Origin: Orychophragmus violaceus
Lineage: Eukaryota > Streptophyta > Magnoliopsida > Brassicales > Brassicaceae
NCBI GenBank assembly: GCA_030180135.1
Contig: CM058238.1
Location: 1,684,461-1,748,460, forward strand
DNA length: 64,000 nt
Direction: 5' to 3'
The notes below the pieces were generated by a model. That model was not told the DNA's origin and did no database searches. It saw only the letters and a list, made by a program, of their open reading frames with translations. This document shows positions 19,691 through 31,213 of this stretch, piece after piece. A program made the translations under genes and the position numbers. Every line of letters starts with the position of its first letter. Position 1 is the stretch's first letter.

Positions 19691-21321
19691 GGAGACCTAA
19701 TCAGGGAACAGAACATACAGCTTTTAGCTAAGTTCCTCTCTAGTCAAGTTCAATAGATCAGTTGAACAATCAGAGGTTGATGCAATTTCAATCAAAGGTT
19801 GATGAAATTTCAATCAAAGCTTGATCATACAGCTTCCCGGCGACGATGGAGGTACGACATTTGGGGGGGGGAAACGGAGGCGTGCGGTCAGAGTCTCAGA
19901 GAGATTCAACGGAAGAGAAGAACTGAGCGACGATCGTTTAGTAGTAATCAACTTGGTTTAAAATTACATTTCAATCCTTACTAGTAAAAAGTATTATGTT
20001 TTTACCGTAGATGTTTCGATTTTACTTTTGAGCCCAAATCTGTTGAAGTACTTAAGAAATAGTGAAATCCATCATCCGAGCTTTTGTATAATAGTATCTT
20101 AAAGGGCAATGTAAAGCCCAATAGCAAAAGAGCCTGAGCTATTGGTAGTAGGATCCATAACAAGCAGATGGACTCATTTAGCTTCAGTTTGGAATTTTTA
20201 ACCATCCGGTATCGTTAGACGTCTTGATGAATTTGAAAACCGGTTTAGCAGCAAGCCTAGGAATGTGATGGAGCATCATTTTGCCATCTTTAAAACCCGG
20301 TTGAGAGTTTGTGCATGATAGGAAAACTAGGTGATTCAGTTGCCCCATCCCTTTTTGTTTGATCCTCATAGAATTTAACCTCTTTTATGATTAACCTGAT
20401 TTATTATCAATAAGATCCAAATATATAAAATTATTTTTAGCAACAAAAAATATTTTTGGAAAAAGAGAGAATAATTGTATACGGCGGCTGTATATATGTT
20501 ACTGTTCTAGAAGCCTAAGAAAATTATGGAGTGCATCTCTGGACCAACACGACATGACTTTCCTCACTTTCCCTTCGCATCTGTGTTTTTATTTGTGCCT
20601 AAAATGAATTATACAAACTAATTATTTATATATAAAAACTGAATAAAAAAGTCCTCGACGTCGCCAGCCATTGGCGACTTCTCCATCTTCTTCCCAACCT
20701 TCTCCCGTTATCTGTCTCCAGATCTCTCACAAGTCGTCGTTTTCATTCGTCTCCTTCGTCTTCGTTTGCCCTCGCTGGAAAGATACGAAAACCACATTTA
20801 ATTACCATTATAATCTCTCTCAATCTCTTCTCATTTAATTCCTTTATTATCTCCTCTGCTTCGTCGTATCGACGTATTCGCTTGCGTCACCTCCATCTCT
20901 CTCCTCATTCCATATTCAGCGCGCAAAAGTGAAAGCCTTCAGGATCCGGATCTACCCATTTTGGGAATAACCTTAGGGTCAATTTGGCTTTCCTTGTGCT
21001 GGGATCAATTCCATTCTGGTGGTCGAAAAGGTGGGGCTTTTCCTCTCCGATTGAGGATCTGAATCTACCCCGGGTCATTTTGCTGGATCAATTCCATTTC
21101 CGTGGCTTCAAGGGGAGATTTTGTCTCCTAATTTAGGATTTAGTGTTGATATGCAAGCTGATTCAAGCTCTGGGGTTTCTGGGTAATCCTTTTTAAAGCA
21201 ATTCATCTTCTTCGCGAGGTTTGTTTCAATGAATTTTCCATTTGATCCGTAATTTTCCTGCTTTCGTTCTCCATCAATTCCGTGAGTGGTCCCCGAAATC
21301 CTGGACCCGCAAATCCCCCCG
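19691..21321. other. Divergent spacer between VPS36 and ALA1, with the ALA1 leader
   Basis: No further gene seen. From about 20650 the text becomes CT-rich, as in plant 5' UTRs, and leads into ALA1. The stretch 20000-20400 is AT-rich spacer. Confidence 0.5.
21151..21252 (+). promoter_or_regulatory. Two short upstream ORFs in the ALA1 leader
   Basis: An 11-residue frame at 21151-21186 (MQADSSSGVSG) and a 7-residue frame at 21229-21252 (MNFPFDP) lie in the probable ALA1 5' UTR, 70-170 bases before the main start. If transcribed they could lower main-frame translation. Whether they lie in the mature leader is inferred from position alone. Confidence 0.4.
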
Positions 21322-24300
21322 ATGGATTCCAGGAAATCAACCGATAAACCGCCTCATCACGAATCTATTTTGGATCTATCTTCAAGATGGAGCGTTTCTT
21401 CAAAAGACAATTCTCTCAGAGAAGTCACTTTCGGTGATTTGGGATCAAAGCATATCCGTCATGGATCAGCTGGAGCTGATTCAGAGATGTTAAGCATGTC
21501 TCAGAAAGAGATCAAAGACGAGGATGCACGTTTGGTTTATATAAACGACCCAGAGAGAACAAACGAAACGTTTGAGTTCACAGGGAATTCAATCAAGACA
21601 GCAAAGTATTCTGTCTTCACCTTCTTGCCTAGGAACTTGTTTGAACAGTTCCATAGAGTCGCTTACATATACTTCCTCGTTATAGCAGTGCTCAATCAGC
21701 TTCCACAGCTTGCAGTTTTTGGCAGAGGTGCATCCATTATGCCCCTTGCATTTGTTCTCTTGGTCTCAGCTATCAAAGATGCTTACGAGGATTTCCGGAG
21801 ACATAGATCAGATAGAGTTGAGAACAATAGGTTGGCTTTAGTGTTTGAGGATAATCAGTTTCAAGAAAAGGAATGGAGGCATATTCGGGTTGGGGAAGTG
21901 ATTAAAGTTCAATCTAACCAGACTCTTCCTTGTGACATGGTGCTCTTGGCTACAAGTGATCCTACAGGGGTTGTCTATGTGCAGACAACTAATTTGGATG
22001 GAGAGTCGAATTTGAAGACAAGGTATGCCAAGCAGGAAACTCTTCAAAAGGCTAATGATTTGGAATCGTTTAATGGATTTATAAAGTGTGAGAAACCAAA
22101 TAGGAACATATATGGGTTTCAAGCAAATATGGAAATTGATGGCAGAAGGCTCTCTCTTGGTCCTTCTAATATTATTCTCAGAGGATGTGAGCTCAAGAAC
22201 ACTAATTGGGCATTAGGGGTTGTTGTCTATGCTGGTGGTGAGACGAAAGCTATGTTGAACAACTCGGGAGCACCGTCAAAGAGGAGTAGGCTGGAGACTC
22301 GGATGAATTTAGAGATCATTCTGCTATCTTTGTTTCTGATCGCCTTGTGTACAATCGCGGCTGCAACCGCTGCTGTGTGGTTGAGACGTCACAGGGATGA
22401 CTTGGACACGATTCTCTTTTATAGGAGAAAGGACTACGCCGAGCGGCCAGGAGGGAAGAATCATAATTACTATGGTTGGGGTTGGGAGATATTCTTCACT
22501 TTCTTTATGGCAGTCATCGTGTACCAGATCATGATACCCATTTCTCTCTACATATCGATGGAGCTTGTCCGTATTGGTCAAGCATACTTCATGACCCGAG
22601 ATGATCAAATGTATGATGAGTCTTCAAATTCAAGTTTCCAATGCAGGGCTTTGAACATAAATGAAGATTTAGGGCAGATCAAGTATTTATTCTCTGATAA
22701 GACGGGTACTCTCACGGACAACAAGATGGAGTTTCAATGTGCCTGCATAGGTGGTGTAGATTACTCTGACAGAGAACCTGCTGATAGCGAGAATGCGGGA
22801 TACTCCATTGAAGGTAAAGAAACTAGTTTCTTAATATGTTTTCTTGTTAAATGACTGATACTTTTGATGACGCCTGACTTTATCATGATACAGTTGATGG
22901 AAATATTTTGAAGCCAAAGATGAGGGTGAGAGTTGATCCTGGGCTTCTTCAGTTGACGAGAAATGGCATGGCAACACAAGATGCAAAACGTGCGAACGAG
23001 TTCTTCCTCTCATTGGCAGCTTGCAATACTATTGTACCAATTGTTACCAACACATCTGATCCCAATGTAAAGATGGTAGATTATCAAGGGGAGTCCCCTG
23101 ATGAACAAGCATTAGTCTATGCAGCAGCTGCATATGGTTTCTTGCTAATAGAGAGAACCTCTGGTCATATAGTTATTAACGTGCGCGGAGAGATGCAAAG
23201 GTAATTTAGACATGGGCTGGCTACTTTTTTGCCATTAGTTTATGTTTTATCATCGCATACCATAGTAGGTGGCCTATAGCATTTAGTTCTTTTCTCTCTG
23301 CCCAGTGCAGGTTTAATGTTTTGGGATTGCATGAGTTCGATAGTGACCGAAAAAGAATGTCAGTGATACTGGGATGCCCCGACATGTCAGTGAAACTCTT
23401 TGTAAAAGGTGCAGACTCATCTATGTTTAGTGTCATGGATGAATCCTACGGTGACGTCATAGAAGCGACCAAGAAACAACTTCATGCCTATTCATCTGAT
23501 GGTCTGAGAACTCTTGTTGTTGGGATGAGAAAGCTGAACGATTCAGAGTTTGAGCAATGGCATTCTTCATTTGAGGCGGCAAGCACCGCCTTGATTGGTA
23601 GGGCCGGATTGCTAAGAAAGGTTGCTGGGAACATCGAGACTAGCCTTAGGATAGTAGGAGCCACTGCAATTGAAGACAAATTGCAGCGTGGTGTCCCGGA
23701 AGCAATAGAATCTCTCAGAATTGCAGGGATAAAAGTATGGGTCTTGACTGGTGACAAGCAAGAAACTGCCATATCCATTGGCTTCTCATCAAGGCTTCTG
23801 ACAAGAAACATGAGGCAAATTGTAATAAATAGTAACTCCTTGGATTCATGTCGGAGGAGCTTAGACGAAGCAAATGCCAGTATTGCAAGTGATGACGAAA
23901 GCGTGGCCTTGATTATTGACGGTACCAGTCTCATATATGTACTCGACAATGATCTTGAAGATGTGGTAAGTGAAGTTTTGATGAAGATCCATTGCTTCCT
24001 CTTGTTATGTCTGTCTTTCATGGTGATGTGATTGCTTTTTTTTGCAATGCAGCTCTTCCAAGTGGCTTGTAAATGCTCTGCGATACTCTGCTGCCGTGTT
24101 GCTCCTTTCCAGAAAGCTGGAATCGTTGCACTTGTAAAGAACCGGACTTCCGACATGACTCTTGCCATTGGTGATGGTAATAACTCCACTCTTATGTCAG
24201 AACATCAGTCTGCCTGATCCTGTCTAAACAGCAACCTTGTTCTTTGTTTTATTTCTCACAATGTCATTTGCTTTGGGTTTTGACAGGTGCCAATGATGTC

Positions 24301-25332
24301 TCCATGATCCAAATGGCTGATGTTGGGGTAGGGATCAGTGGCCAAGAAGGTCGCCAAGCTGTAATGGCATCTGATTTCGCAATGGGACAGTTCAGATTCT
24401 TAGTTCCACTATTACTCGTCCATGGACACTGGAATTACCAAAGAATGGGCTACATGATACTATACAATTTCTATAGAAATGCAGTTTTCGTTCTAATTTT
24501 ATTTTGGTGAGTACTGTCTTACTGCCTTTTGTTCTAACAATCACCACGGACTAACCCTCACCAAATTCACGTAGGTACGTTTTGTTTACTTGCTACACTT
24601 TGACAACCGCCATCACAGAATGGAGTAGTGTCTTGTACTCAGTCATATACACATCGTTCCCTACAATAATTATCGGTATTCTTGACAAAGACCTCGGAAG
24701 GAGGACTCTTCTGAATCATCCTCAGCTCTACGGTGTTGGCCAAAGAGCAGAGGGATATTCCACAACGCTCTTCTGGTATATGATGTTTGACACAATCTGG
24801 CAAAGTGCAGCGATCTTCTTCATTCCTCTCTTTGCTTATTGGGGCAGTACCATTGACACGTCAAGCCTAGGAGACCTATGGACAATTGCTGCAGTTGTGG
24901 TGGTTAATCTTCACTTGGCCATGGATGTTATAAGATGGAACTGGATCACACACGCCGCTATATGGGGATCTATTGTTGCAGCTTGTATATGTGTTATTGT
25001 GATTGATGTTATACCTACACTCCCTGGTTACTGGTAAAAACTTCTTTCTCTCTATAAAGTTTCAAGTTTCCCTGCTTTTTTCTGACCTGTTTCTCTTTTA
25101 TGACGGTGACAGGGCAATTTTTGAAGTGGCCAAGACATGGATGTTCTGGTATTGCTTGCTTGCCATTGTTGTGACAGCATTGCTTCCTAGATTCGCCATC
25201 AAGTTTCTTGGTGAGTATTACAGACCTTCTGATGTTCGGATTGCTAGGGAGGCTGAAAAGCTTGGAACTTTAAGTGAATTTCAAACCAGGGGAACTGAAA
25301 TGAACCAGATTGGGAATCCTTCAAGGAGATAA
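21322..25332 (+). CDS. ALA1: P4-type ATPase ALA1 (phospholipid flippase)
   Basis: Seven exons: 21322-22813, 22894-23200, 23311-23965, 24053-24176, 24287-24506, 24575-25033 and 25113-25332, giving 1158 residues, the same as I recall for Arabidopsis ALA1 (At5g04930). Motifs: PRNLFEQFHRVAYIYFL (first membrane segment), DGESNLKTR (actuator), SDKTGTLTDNKMEF with phosphorylated Asp near 459, KGADSSMF (nucleotide site), and GDGANDVSMIQ near 858, followed by the C-terminal membrane segments. It flips aminophospholipids to the cytosolic leaflet, with an ALIS beta subunit as partner, and in Arabidopsis is linked to chilling tolerance. The start at 21322 (MDSRKS) fits Arabidopsis; the frame is open upstream to 21286. 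It is divergent from VPS36. Confidence 0.97.
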
Positions 25333-25901
25333 TGAGTAAAGACCACATTTCTCAAATCAAAATTCTTTAACCCTAAGTAAATACAAATCATATATATTCC
25401 ATTTTTCCCCTTGGTTGCTTAACTATTTCAAGAATAGAGTTTGATGGGTTGTAGTGTAACAAAGATTACATAATCTCCGGCTGTAATTTTCATTCTGTTG
25501 TAACATACACACCAGTTTTCCTTTGTAAAGAGAAGAACATCCATATTTGATTTTATTTCCTGCTTAATCAGTTCCCAGTTCAGTGCCTAGTAAAGCTGAG
25601 TTTAGCTACAAAGTGAAATAAAATTTCATTTGCGAGAGAACGAGAACTAACTTAGTACACCCTTAAGGCATTCATACAATCCTAAATCCAAAAACAAGGT
25701 ACAAGTTTCCAGAGATTTATCCTAAAAACGATTACATGGTAAAAACATGAGAACACAGTTCCTACAAACAGAGAGATAGATAAGGGCTTTGATGGAGAAG
25801 CAGGAAGAATTCATCACAGTCTGAGCAGAGAACCAAACCTTTTGCAACCAAAAACATCTGCCTCCAGTTGTTCACCAAAAGGTTGGGTTCCCACGTTAGC
25901 A
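25333..25901. other. Convergent 3' region between ALA1 and SUVH1
   Basis: About 570 bases hold the 3' UTRs of two tail-to-tail genes. No other gene or repeat seen. Confidence 0.6.
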
Positions 25902-27941
25902 TCAACCAAATGACCCACGACAATACTCTGTACCACAAAAGCACTTCTTCTTACCATATAAAGGATTGCCATTTTGAGTTCCGATTGTTCGAGTAACACC
26001 ATAATCGTAAGTTAACTCAGTCATGGGAGGGATGTGAGAAATGGCAAAGAAGGCGACTTGCAAGAAGAGTTGACCGTTATTTTCATAACTAACCGGCTGC
26101 CAGAAAACATTAGGGGAGCAACTGTGATTCATGAACCGGGCAACATTCCCAATATTCTTAGCACTGATTATAAGAGGCAGCGGCATTTCAGGTTCTTCAG
26201 ACATCTCCTCAGAAGCAGCTTCGTCTGCTAAACCAGGCTCATAGTTCCATTTAAAAGGGGTATAGACACGGGTTGAATCAAAAGTATAATCATCATTAGC
26301 CATCGTTTGCTGCACCTTCGATTTGTCTCTTGCCTCACCTACATATACACATATAAACGAACCAGCACGAATAGGATCCCATGAGCGCAAGCCCCATCCT
26401 CTGTTCCCTGTCTTGAAAACTTCCAGCCTCACTTTTACTCCCATTTGAGTCACCTTGTTTTTGCAGGCCAAGCACGGGCAAGATGGGCTGCACTCATATA
26501 TCATAGGCTTGCGGCTAACTAAAATGTCATTACCGGTGTAGGGGAAATAACCTCCATTTTTCCTTATGCAGTGACAGTCCAAGTTCCCTGGTTTACATTT
26601 GTTGCCACAGTCGCATCCAATAGAAGGCTGCGTCAGATTAAAAGACTGGGAGTACTTCACCGTTGTGGAGTAGGTGAAATAAGAAGGCCCATTGCCGTTA
26701 TCAACTTCATTTACAAGTGAAACAGCTATGCTTTCAACCCCGGAAGTGAGATCATTGAGAATGAGTCCTTTCCTTGAAGGCTGCTTACCCGTCTTCCACT
26801 TTTGGATCGCCATCCATGTAGCAAATGCAGGAGGTTGACCAGGAGCTCTCACTAGTTTATACTTGAAGGTGTTCTGTCCAGATTTTCCCTTCTCTACCCA
26901 AGACTCTTTGATCTCATAGAGCCCATCATAAACATAGATCTTAACCCTATGAGTAGGCTCTTTTATTCCCTTTATTACCCTTACCGCACTATTCTTGTGC
27001 AAGCTCATCTCTAAAGCAAGATTACCCCTTTCTAGCTTTTGATCAGATGCCTCCTTATCTTTATCAGCAGTACCACCCTGACCGGTATATATCAGAACAT
27101 CCGGATTACCTTTGTCGGTATCATTAAGTCCCGAAGATACAATGCTAGTAGAAATAGGTTCGTCTTCTGTTTCTCCCTTGACAACTAGATAGTCAATGCC
27201 AGCCATCGATGGAGAGTGTAACCCCACCAAACACATCTCAAACCTGAAGAAGAATATGTCACCAATCTCAACACCAGGAACAATACCTGGTCTTTTCTTG
27301 GTGTTTGTCCGGACCCCTTTGCTCATACAAGTAGATCCCGATTTCAAATCAGGGCGTTTGATAATCCCGCTAACAGCTTCATCAGCATCCTCCAGTTGTG
27401 CAAACCTTCTTCTTAGCGCATCAAACCGCATAAGAACACTCATCACCAACTCCCTATTGCCATTCTCTCTTTCAGCCACACTAATCCCATTCTCGAAATT
27501 CACATTAGAAAGGTGGCTCCTTTTAGGGATCTTTCTTTTCAAAGTTGACCCCTCAGTTTCTATGCCGCCATGAGACGCATCAGGAGATCTAAATGGCCTC
27601 ACAGGAGTAACCAACGAAGGTTCCGATAGATTCTGATGCTGGCCTTGCGGTGGAATCTGAGGCTGATGCTGAGGTGGATTCTGAGGCTGACTTTGAGATG
27701 GAACCTGAGGCTGATGTTGAGGTGGCTTTTGGGCTTGACAGAGATCTGGTGTTTGTTCATCCACTTGAGACGAGGTGAACGGATAGAAAGGTGTATATCC
27801 TGGAGGAAAAGGACCGAAAGGAGGTGCACAGACAAGAGGCGGAGCTTGATTTCCGCTGGGGAAAACAGGTTTTAGAGTACGCAATGGTTTGATATTCAAC
27901 ACTCTCGTTTTATCAATGAAGTTTCCGAAATTCCCTTCCAT
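25902..27941 (-). CDS. SUVH1: SUVH1, SRA-SET domain protein
   Basis: Single coding exon of 679 residues, slightly longer than Arabidopsis SUVH1 (At5g04940, about 670). The N-terminal third is Pro/Gln-rich (residues 70-105, PPQHQPQ-type repeats), followed by a basic stretch. An SRA/YDG domain starts near residue 217 (PGVEIGDIFFFRFEMCLVGL) and binds methylated DNA. Next come a Cys-rich pre-SET (CDCGNKCKPGNLDCHC), a SET domain (RFMNHSCSPNVFWQP, ELTYDYG) and a post-SET (CFCGTEYCRGSFG). The family comprises plant Su(var)3-9 homologues. Arabidopsis SUVH1 reads DNA methylation yet promotes transcription with DNAJ partners. The catalytic-looking motifs are intact here, though activity cannot be read from sequence. 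Intronless coding is usual in this family. Confidence 0.96.
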   Translation of the reverse strand: MEGNFGNFIDKTRVLNIKPLRTLKPVFPSGNQAPPLVCAPPFGPFPPGYTPFYPFTSSQVDEQTPDLCQAQKPPQHQPQVPSQSQPQNPPQHQPQIPPQGQHQNLSEPSLVTPVRPFRSPDASHGGIETEGSTLKRKIPKRSHLSNVNFENGISVAERENGNRELVMSVLMRFDALRRRFAQLEDADEAVSGIIKRPDLKSGSTCMSKGVRTNTKKRPGIVPGVEIGDIFFFRFEMCLVGLHSPSMAGIDYLVVKGETEDEPISTSIVSSGLNDTDKGNPDVLIYTGQGGTADKDKEASDQKLERGNLALEMSLHKNSAVRVIKGIKEPTHRVKIYVYDGLYEIKESWVEKGKSGQNTFKYKLVRAPGQPPAFATWMAIQKWKTGKQPSRKGLILNDLTSGVESIAVSLVNEVDNGNGPSYFTYSTTVKYSQSFNLTQPSIGCDCGNKCKPGNLDCHCIRKNGGYFPYTGNDILVSRKPMIYECSPSCPCLACKNKVTQMGVKVRLEVFKTGNRGWGLRSWDPIRAGSFICVYVGEARDKSKVQQTMANDDYTFDSTRVYTPFKWNYEPGLADEAASEEMSEEPEMPLPLIISAKNIGNVARFMNHSCSPNVFWQPVSYENNGQLFLQVAFFAISHIPPMTELTYDYGVTRTIGTQNGNPLYGKKKCFCGTEYCRGSFG

Positions 27942-28320
27942 AGTTGGAAAATCAAGTCTCGGATTTTGTACTCAAATGGTGAACCAAAACCCTAGCTACA
28001 GAAGATCCTCAAAATCACAAATCCAACTTCTACGAACAGCTTCTAGTGTAAAGATTGGAGATTCTCAAAACCCAGATCACAAGCAATGCACACAGAAACC
28101 ATCATCGCAGATCCAGATTCAGAGAAGAAGAAGAAAACAACGGAGGTTGAAAACCAAAATCCAAAAAGCTTAAAACTTGACACAGAAAACCTAAAATTCG
28201 CACTGAGAGATGTCGCACCCTTGGAGCTCAGATTAGGGTAGACACAATTGTTGCCGTTTCCATTTGAGTCCGTCAATTGATGAGTAAGTAGTAACACTCT
28301 TGGAGCTCAGATTAGGGTTT
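27942..28320 (-). promoter_or_regulatory. SUVH1 leader/promoter with a repeated block
   Basis: CTTGGAGCTCAGATTAGGG occurs at 28219 and again at 28300 on the plus strand. On the gene's strand these read CCCTAATCTGAGCTCCAAG; the distal one forms AAACCCTAATC, a telo-box-like word. The 80-bp direct repeat probably lies in the promoter or first untranslated exon. Confidence 0.4.
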
Positions 28321-29489
28321 CCAAAGAGAGACCTTTTGTTGTTCGTCGTTTTTCCCTTTGGCTCAATTTGGAAAAAAGGTATTTTATTTTTGCACCATAA
28401 CTCTTTTGTCCTCATAATTCTGTGCCTAACATACATTTAGGATCATTTAGGCCCAAACTGAAATTTTAGTTTGGTTTATCAAATTAATTTTTGAAATCCG
28501 TCTCCAATATATTTATTTCCTTTTCAATCACCATTAACCCTAAGGCCATTAACATACAATCATACGTCAAAACCAACATGATATATGGCTGTGATTTCAA
28601 GTTTTTAATTATTTTTCTTCCGAAAGAAGATTGTTTTCTATTCTATTCAGTTTTCATTGATAATAAAAAACCACAAAATTTTAAAACAATTGGTAGCCTA
28701 ATGGTAACACAAAGAGTTGATTTTTTTTGTATCCCGAGTTCAAATTGATAGCCTTTGATACGAAAAATTATTCTTTAAATCGATTTTTCCAAAAAGTGTC
28801 TTCGGACTTGAAGAAAATTATGGACATAAGACCTGAAACTTCGACTGCTCATAAAAAAAAATATAGAAAAAACCATCTTCAATGGAAAACTTCATTTTTT
28901 TACTTCAAAATACAAATGAATTTTGTTTCAACTTTATTTTATTTTTTACTCAAACATAAAATAAAAAATAAAAATAATGAGTAATCTCACATTTTACGTT
29001 TTACTTCAAATTTAGTGTAATCTTATTTTTACTTCATTTTCAACTATATAATATTGAGTAGGATTAAAAAAAAACTTTACTACAAAATACAACTGAAAAA
29101 GAAAAAAAAAATCGAGTAGAGTTGAAAATCGTCATTATCTTCACAATTCGGCGATCAAAGAACTCAAAATTCACAAACTTATATTCCCTCCGTCTAAAAT
29201 TAAACTGGGTTTAAGAGAATATTTTTTGTCTAAATATAAATCATTTTTTTAGTTTTCAATGCAACATTAATTATCTGCTTTAGATTTTTAACCATTTGTA
29301 TTCTGCAGATTATTCTATGATTGGTTAATTTTTTTTTAAAAATGTACTTAGTAAACGTAGCCACACACGTTAGAAAACACACAAGACATTAAATGAAAAT
29401 AGCAATTAATATAAGATAAAAACATAAACACATAATCACAATTCACAAGAGAAGATATTATGTGTTCATTAATTACTTGCTTAGTTTAA
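28321..29489. other. AT-rich spacer between SUVH1 and NAS1
   Basis: No gene. A SINE-like remnant (28690-28860) and a sequence beginning ATTCCCTCCGTCTAAAATT at about 29183, resembling a Stowaway-type MITE end, are the only structures seen. The matching far end of the latter was not found. Confidence 0.45.
28690..28860 (+). mobile_element. SINE-like remnant
   Basis: A perfect Pol III A-box word (TAGCCTAATGG, near 28694) is followed about 40 bases later by a weak B-box-like AGTTCAAATT, and the stretch ends in a run of A near 28850-28860. No convincing target-site duplication was found, so this is a decayed or doubtful SINE. Confidence 0.35.
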
Positions 29490-30455
29490 TTACTCGATGG
29501 CACTAAACTCCTCGATCATCTTCTTCTTCTTGCAACGATTGTTCATCATCGCATGGACCTTAGAGCAGTTACAAGGCATGAACATGCAACCACGAGTACC
29601 ATTGACCCCAGTCATGGTCGAACCACCGAGCTTGCGTGCAACCACAACCGAGTTAACCACATCATCAGTTGGATGATAGATGGTCAAGAGCTGGAAGCCT
29701 TTGAGATCAGAAGAGTCAACTATTGGATATAAGAAAGCTCTAAGAGCATGAGCACTCCTTAGCATGAGGACAGCTCCAGGAGCCATGTGTTTCTCCAAGT
29801 GCTCAATGGCTTTAACCTTTGCCTCTTTGTCCATTCCAACGAGAGCCGCCAAGAAAACCACGTCGTATTGGTCTAGCCCTTCCGTAGCGTTTAGCACGTC
29901 TGTTGTGTGGAAGATCATGCGTTTAGAGAGGTCTGGATCACGAGAGACGAGGCTTGAAGCGAGTGTGTTGGCATGTGAGTCGATGTCAAAGTTATTGAAC
30001 GTCGTGTTGGGGAGGTGAAACTTAGCCAAGACGATCGATGTGAGAGGCATCGGTCCGGAACCAACGAAAGCAATCTTGGTGGGGACATGAGTCAAGTGTT
30101 GACTCAAGAGATCGAACTCGAGCTTACCTAGCTTGAGGTAGTTGTTGTAGTAAGGAAATATGTTTAAATGGTCAAGTGGGTTTTGATCTTCTTGTAAAGA
30201 TCCCAAGATTGTGGAGAAGTGTTGCTCTAAATAACCTTCGGCTTCACCACATAGCTTGATGAGGTTAGATCTCATGTCTTTGACTTCTTCACACATCTTT
30301 GTGACATCGATGTTTGTGTCCGTTGGTAAGCATGTGGACACGAGTTGTCCGAACAAAGTGTCGACATTTTTTGAAGGTTTTAAACTCTCGAGCTTTGAAA
30401 TTTGGTCGTGTAAGGCGATGATCTGCTTCACAACAAGATTGTTTTTGCAAGCCAT
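29490..30455 (-). CDS. NAS1: Nicotianamine synthase
   Basis: Intronless, 321 residues, the usual length. It shows the whole family signature: LFGQLVSTCLPT near the N-terminus, GEAEGYLEQHF, the SAM-binding core KIAFVGSGPMPLTSIVLAK, FDIDSHANTLASSLVS, DVVFLAALVGMDKE and HMAPGAVLMLRSAHALRAFL. It joins three S-adenosylmethionine molecules into nicotianamine, the chelator that moves iron, zinc and copper in plants. Likely orthologue of Arabidopsis NAS1 (At5g04950). The C-terminal tail is Cys/Lys-rich. A TATA-like AATAAATAAC preceded by GCCAATA sits about 110 bases upstream on the gene's strand. Such genes are usually controlled by metal supply, but I see no iron-response element I can vouch for. 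Confidence 0.97.
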   Translation of the reverse strand: MACKNNLVVKQIIALHDQISKLESLKPSKNVDTLFGQLVSTCLPTDTNIDVTKMCEEVKDMRSNLIKLCGEAEGYLEQHFSTILGSLQEDQNPLDHLNIFPYYNNYLKLGKLEFDLLSQHLTHVPTKIAFVGSGPMPLTSIVLAKFHLPNTTFNNFDIDSHANTLASSLVSRDPDLSKRMIFHTTDVLNATEGLDQYDVVFLAALVGMDKEAKVKAIEHLEKHMAPGAVLMLRSAHALRAFLYPIVDSSDLKGFQLLTIYHPTDDVVNSVVVARKLGGSTMTGVNGTRGCMFMPCNCSKVHAMMNNRCKKKKMIEEFSAIE

Positions 30456-31213
30456 GTCGACACTATGAGGTTATCTTTAGGAGAGATGATAAGTATTCTT
30501 GAATATTCTTTTTGGACTTCGAAAAAACTTGTGTTGTGGCTTTAACCCTCACAAAGAGTCGTTATTTATTGGCAGTTGTAGCAATGGGGTCCATTCAACG
30601 CTGAAATTATTTATCTATCTATCGATGATTCTATTCATATAGTATTTTATAATTGTTGTGTGGTCTGTTTCGTTTATAGTGATATAAGTTCAAATCATCG
30701 CTACATTAACATACATAAATAATACTCAAATTTTTTATATTTAGTTTAGACGTATGTGGAAACTGGTAAGACAAGAGTCACATACGTGTATATATGTATG
30801 ATGTTTAAGTTCATTTGAACAATTATCATTTCATATATTTCCCATATTAATGTTATATTATTTTGCAAAATAAAAGTGCGGCACTAACCATTCCATACTA
30901 AAGCCTTTACCTACTTGGCATGACCCACAACTTGGACTACCTACCATATGTAAACAACTTTCCCCTATTATATCGTTCATTTTTATAAGAACACGAATGG
31001 TATGTATATATAACTAGTTAACTACATTTTACCAAAAAAAAACTAGTTAACTACATAAGCTTACTAGGGCTAGGTCTCGTACGATACACGCAACGTTTAT
31101 AAAATGTAAAAAGTCATTGAACGGTGAACAATCCCATATTGCGGCATATATATATATACATTTCTGTATAATTGAATGTTTGGTTTTTAACATTATCATA
31201 TTCAAAAGTGAAA
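30456..31213. other. NAS1 upstream region
   Basis: The first 150 bases are the probable NAS1 promoter. The rest is AT-rich spacer up to the Helitron pair; no gene seen. Confidence 0.45.

Noticed and set aside
27636..27875. Arg/Leu-rich plus-strand frame inside SUVH1
   Set aside because: Antisense shadow of the Pro/Gln repeat of SUVH1.
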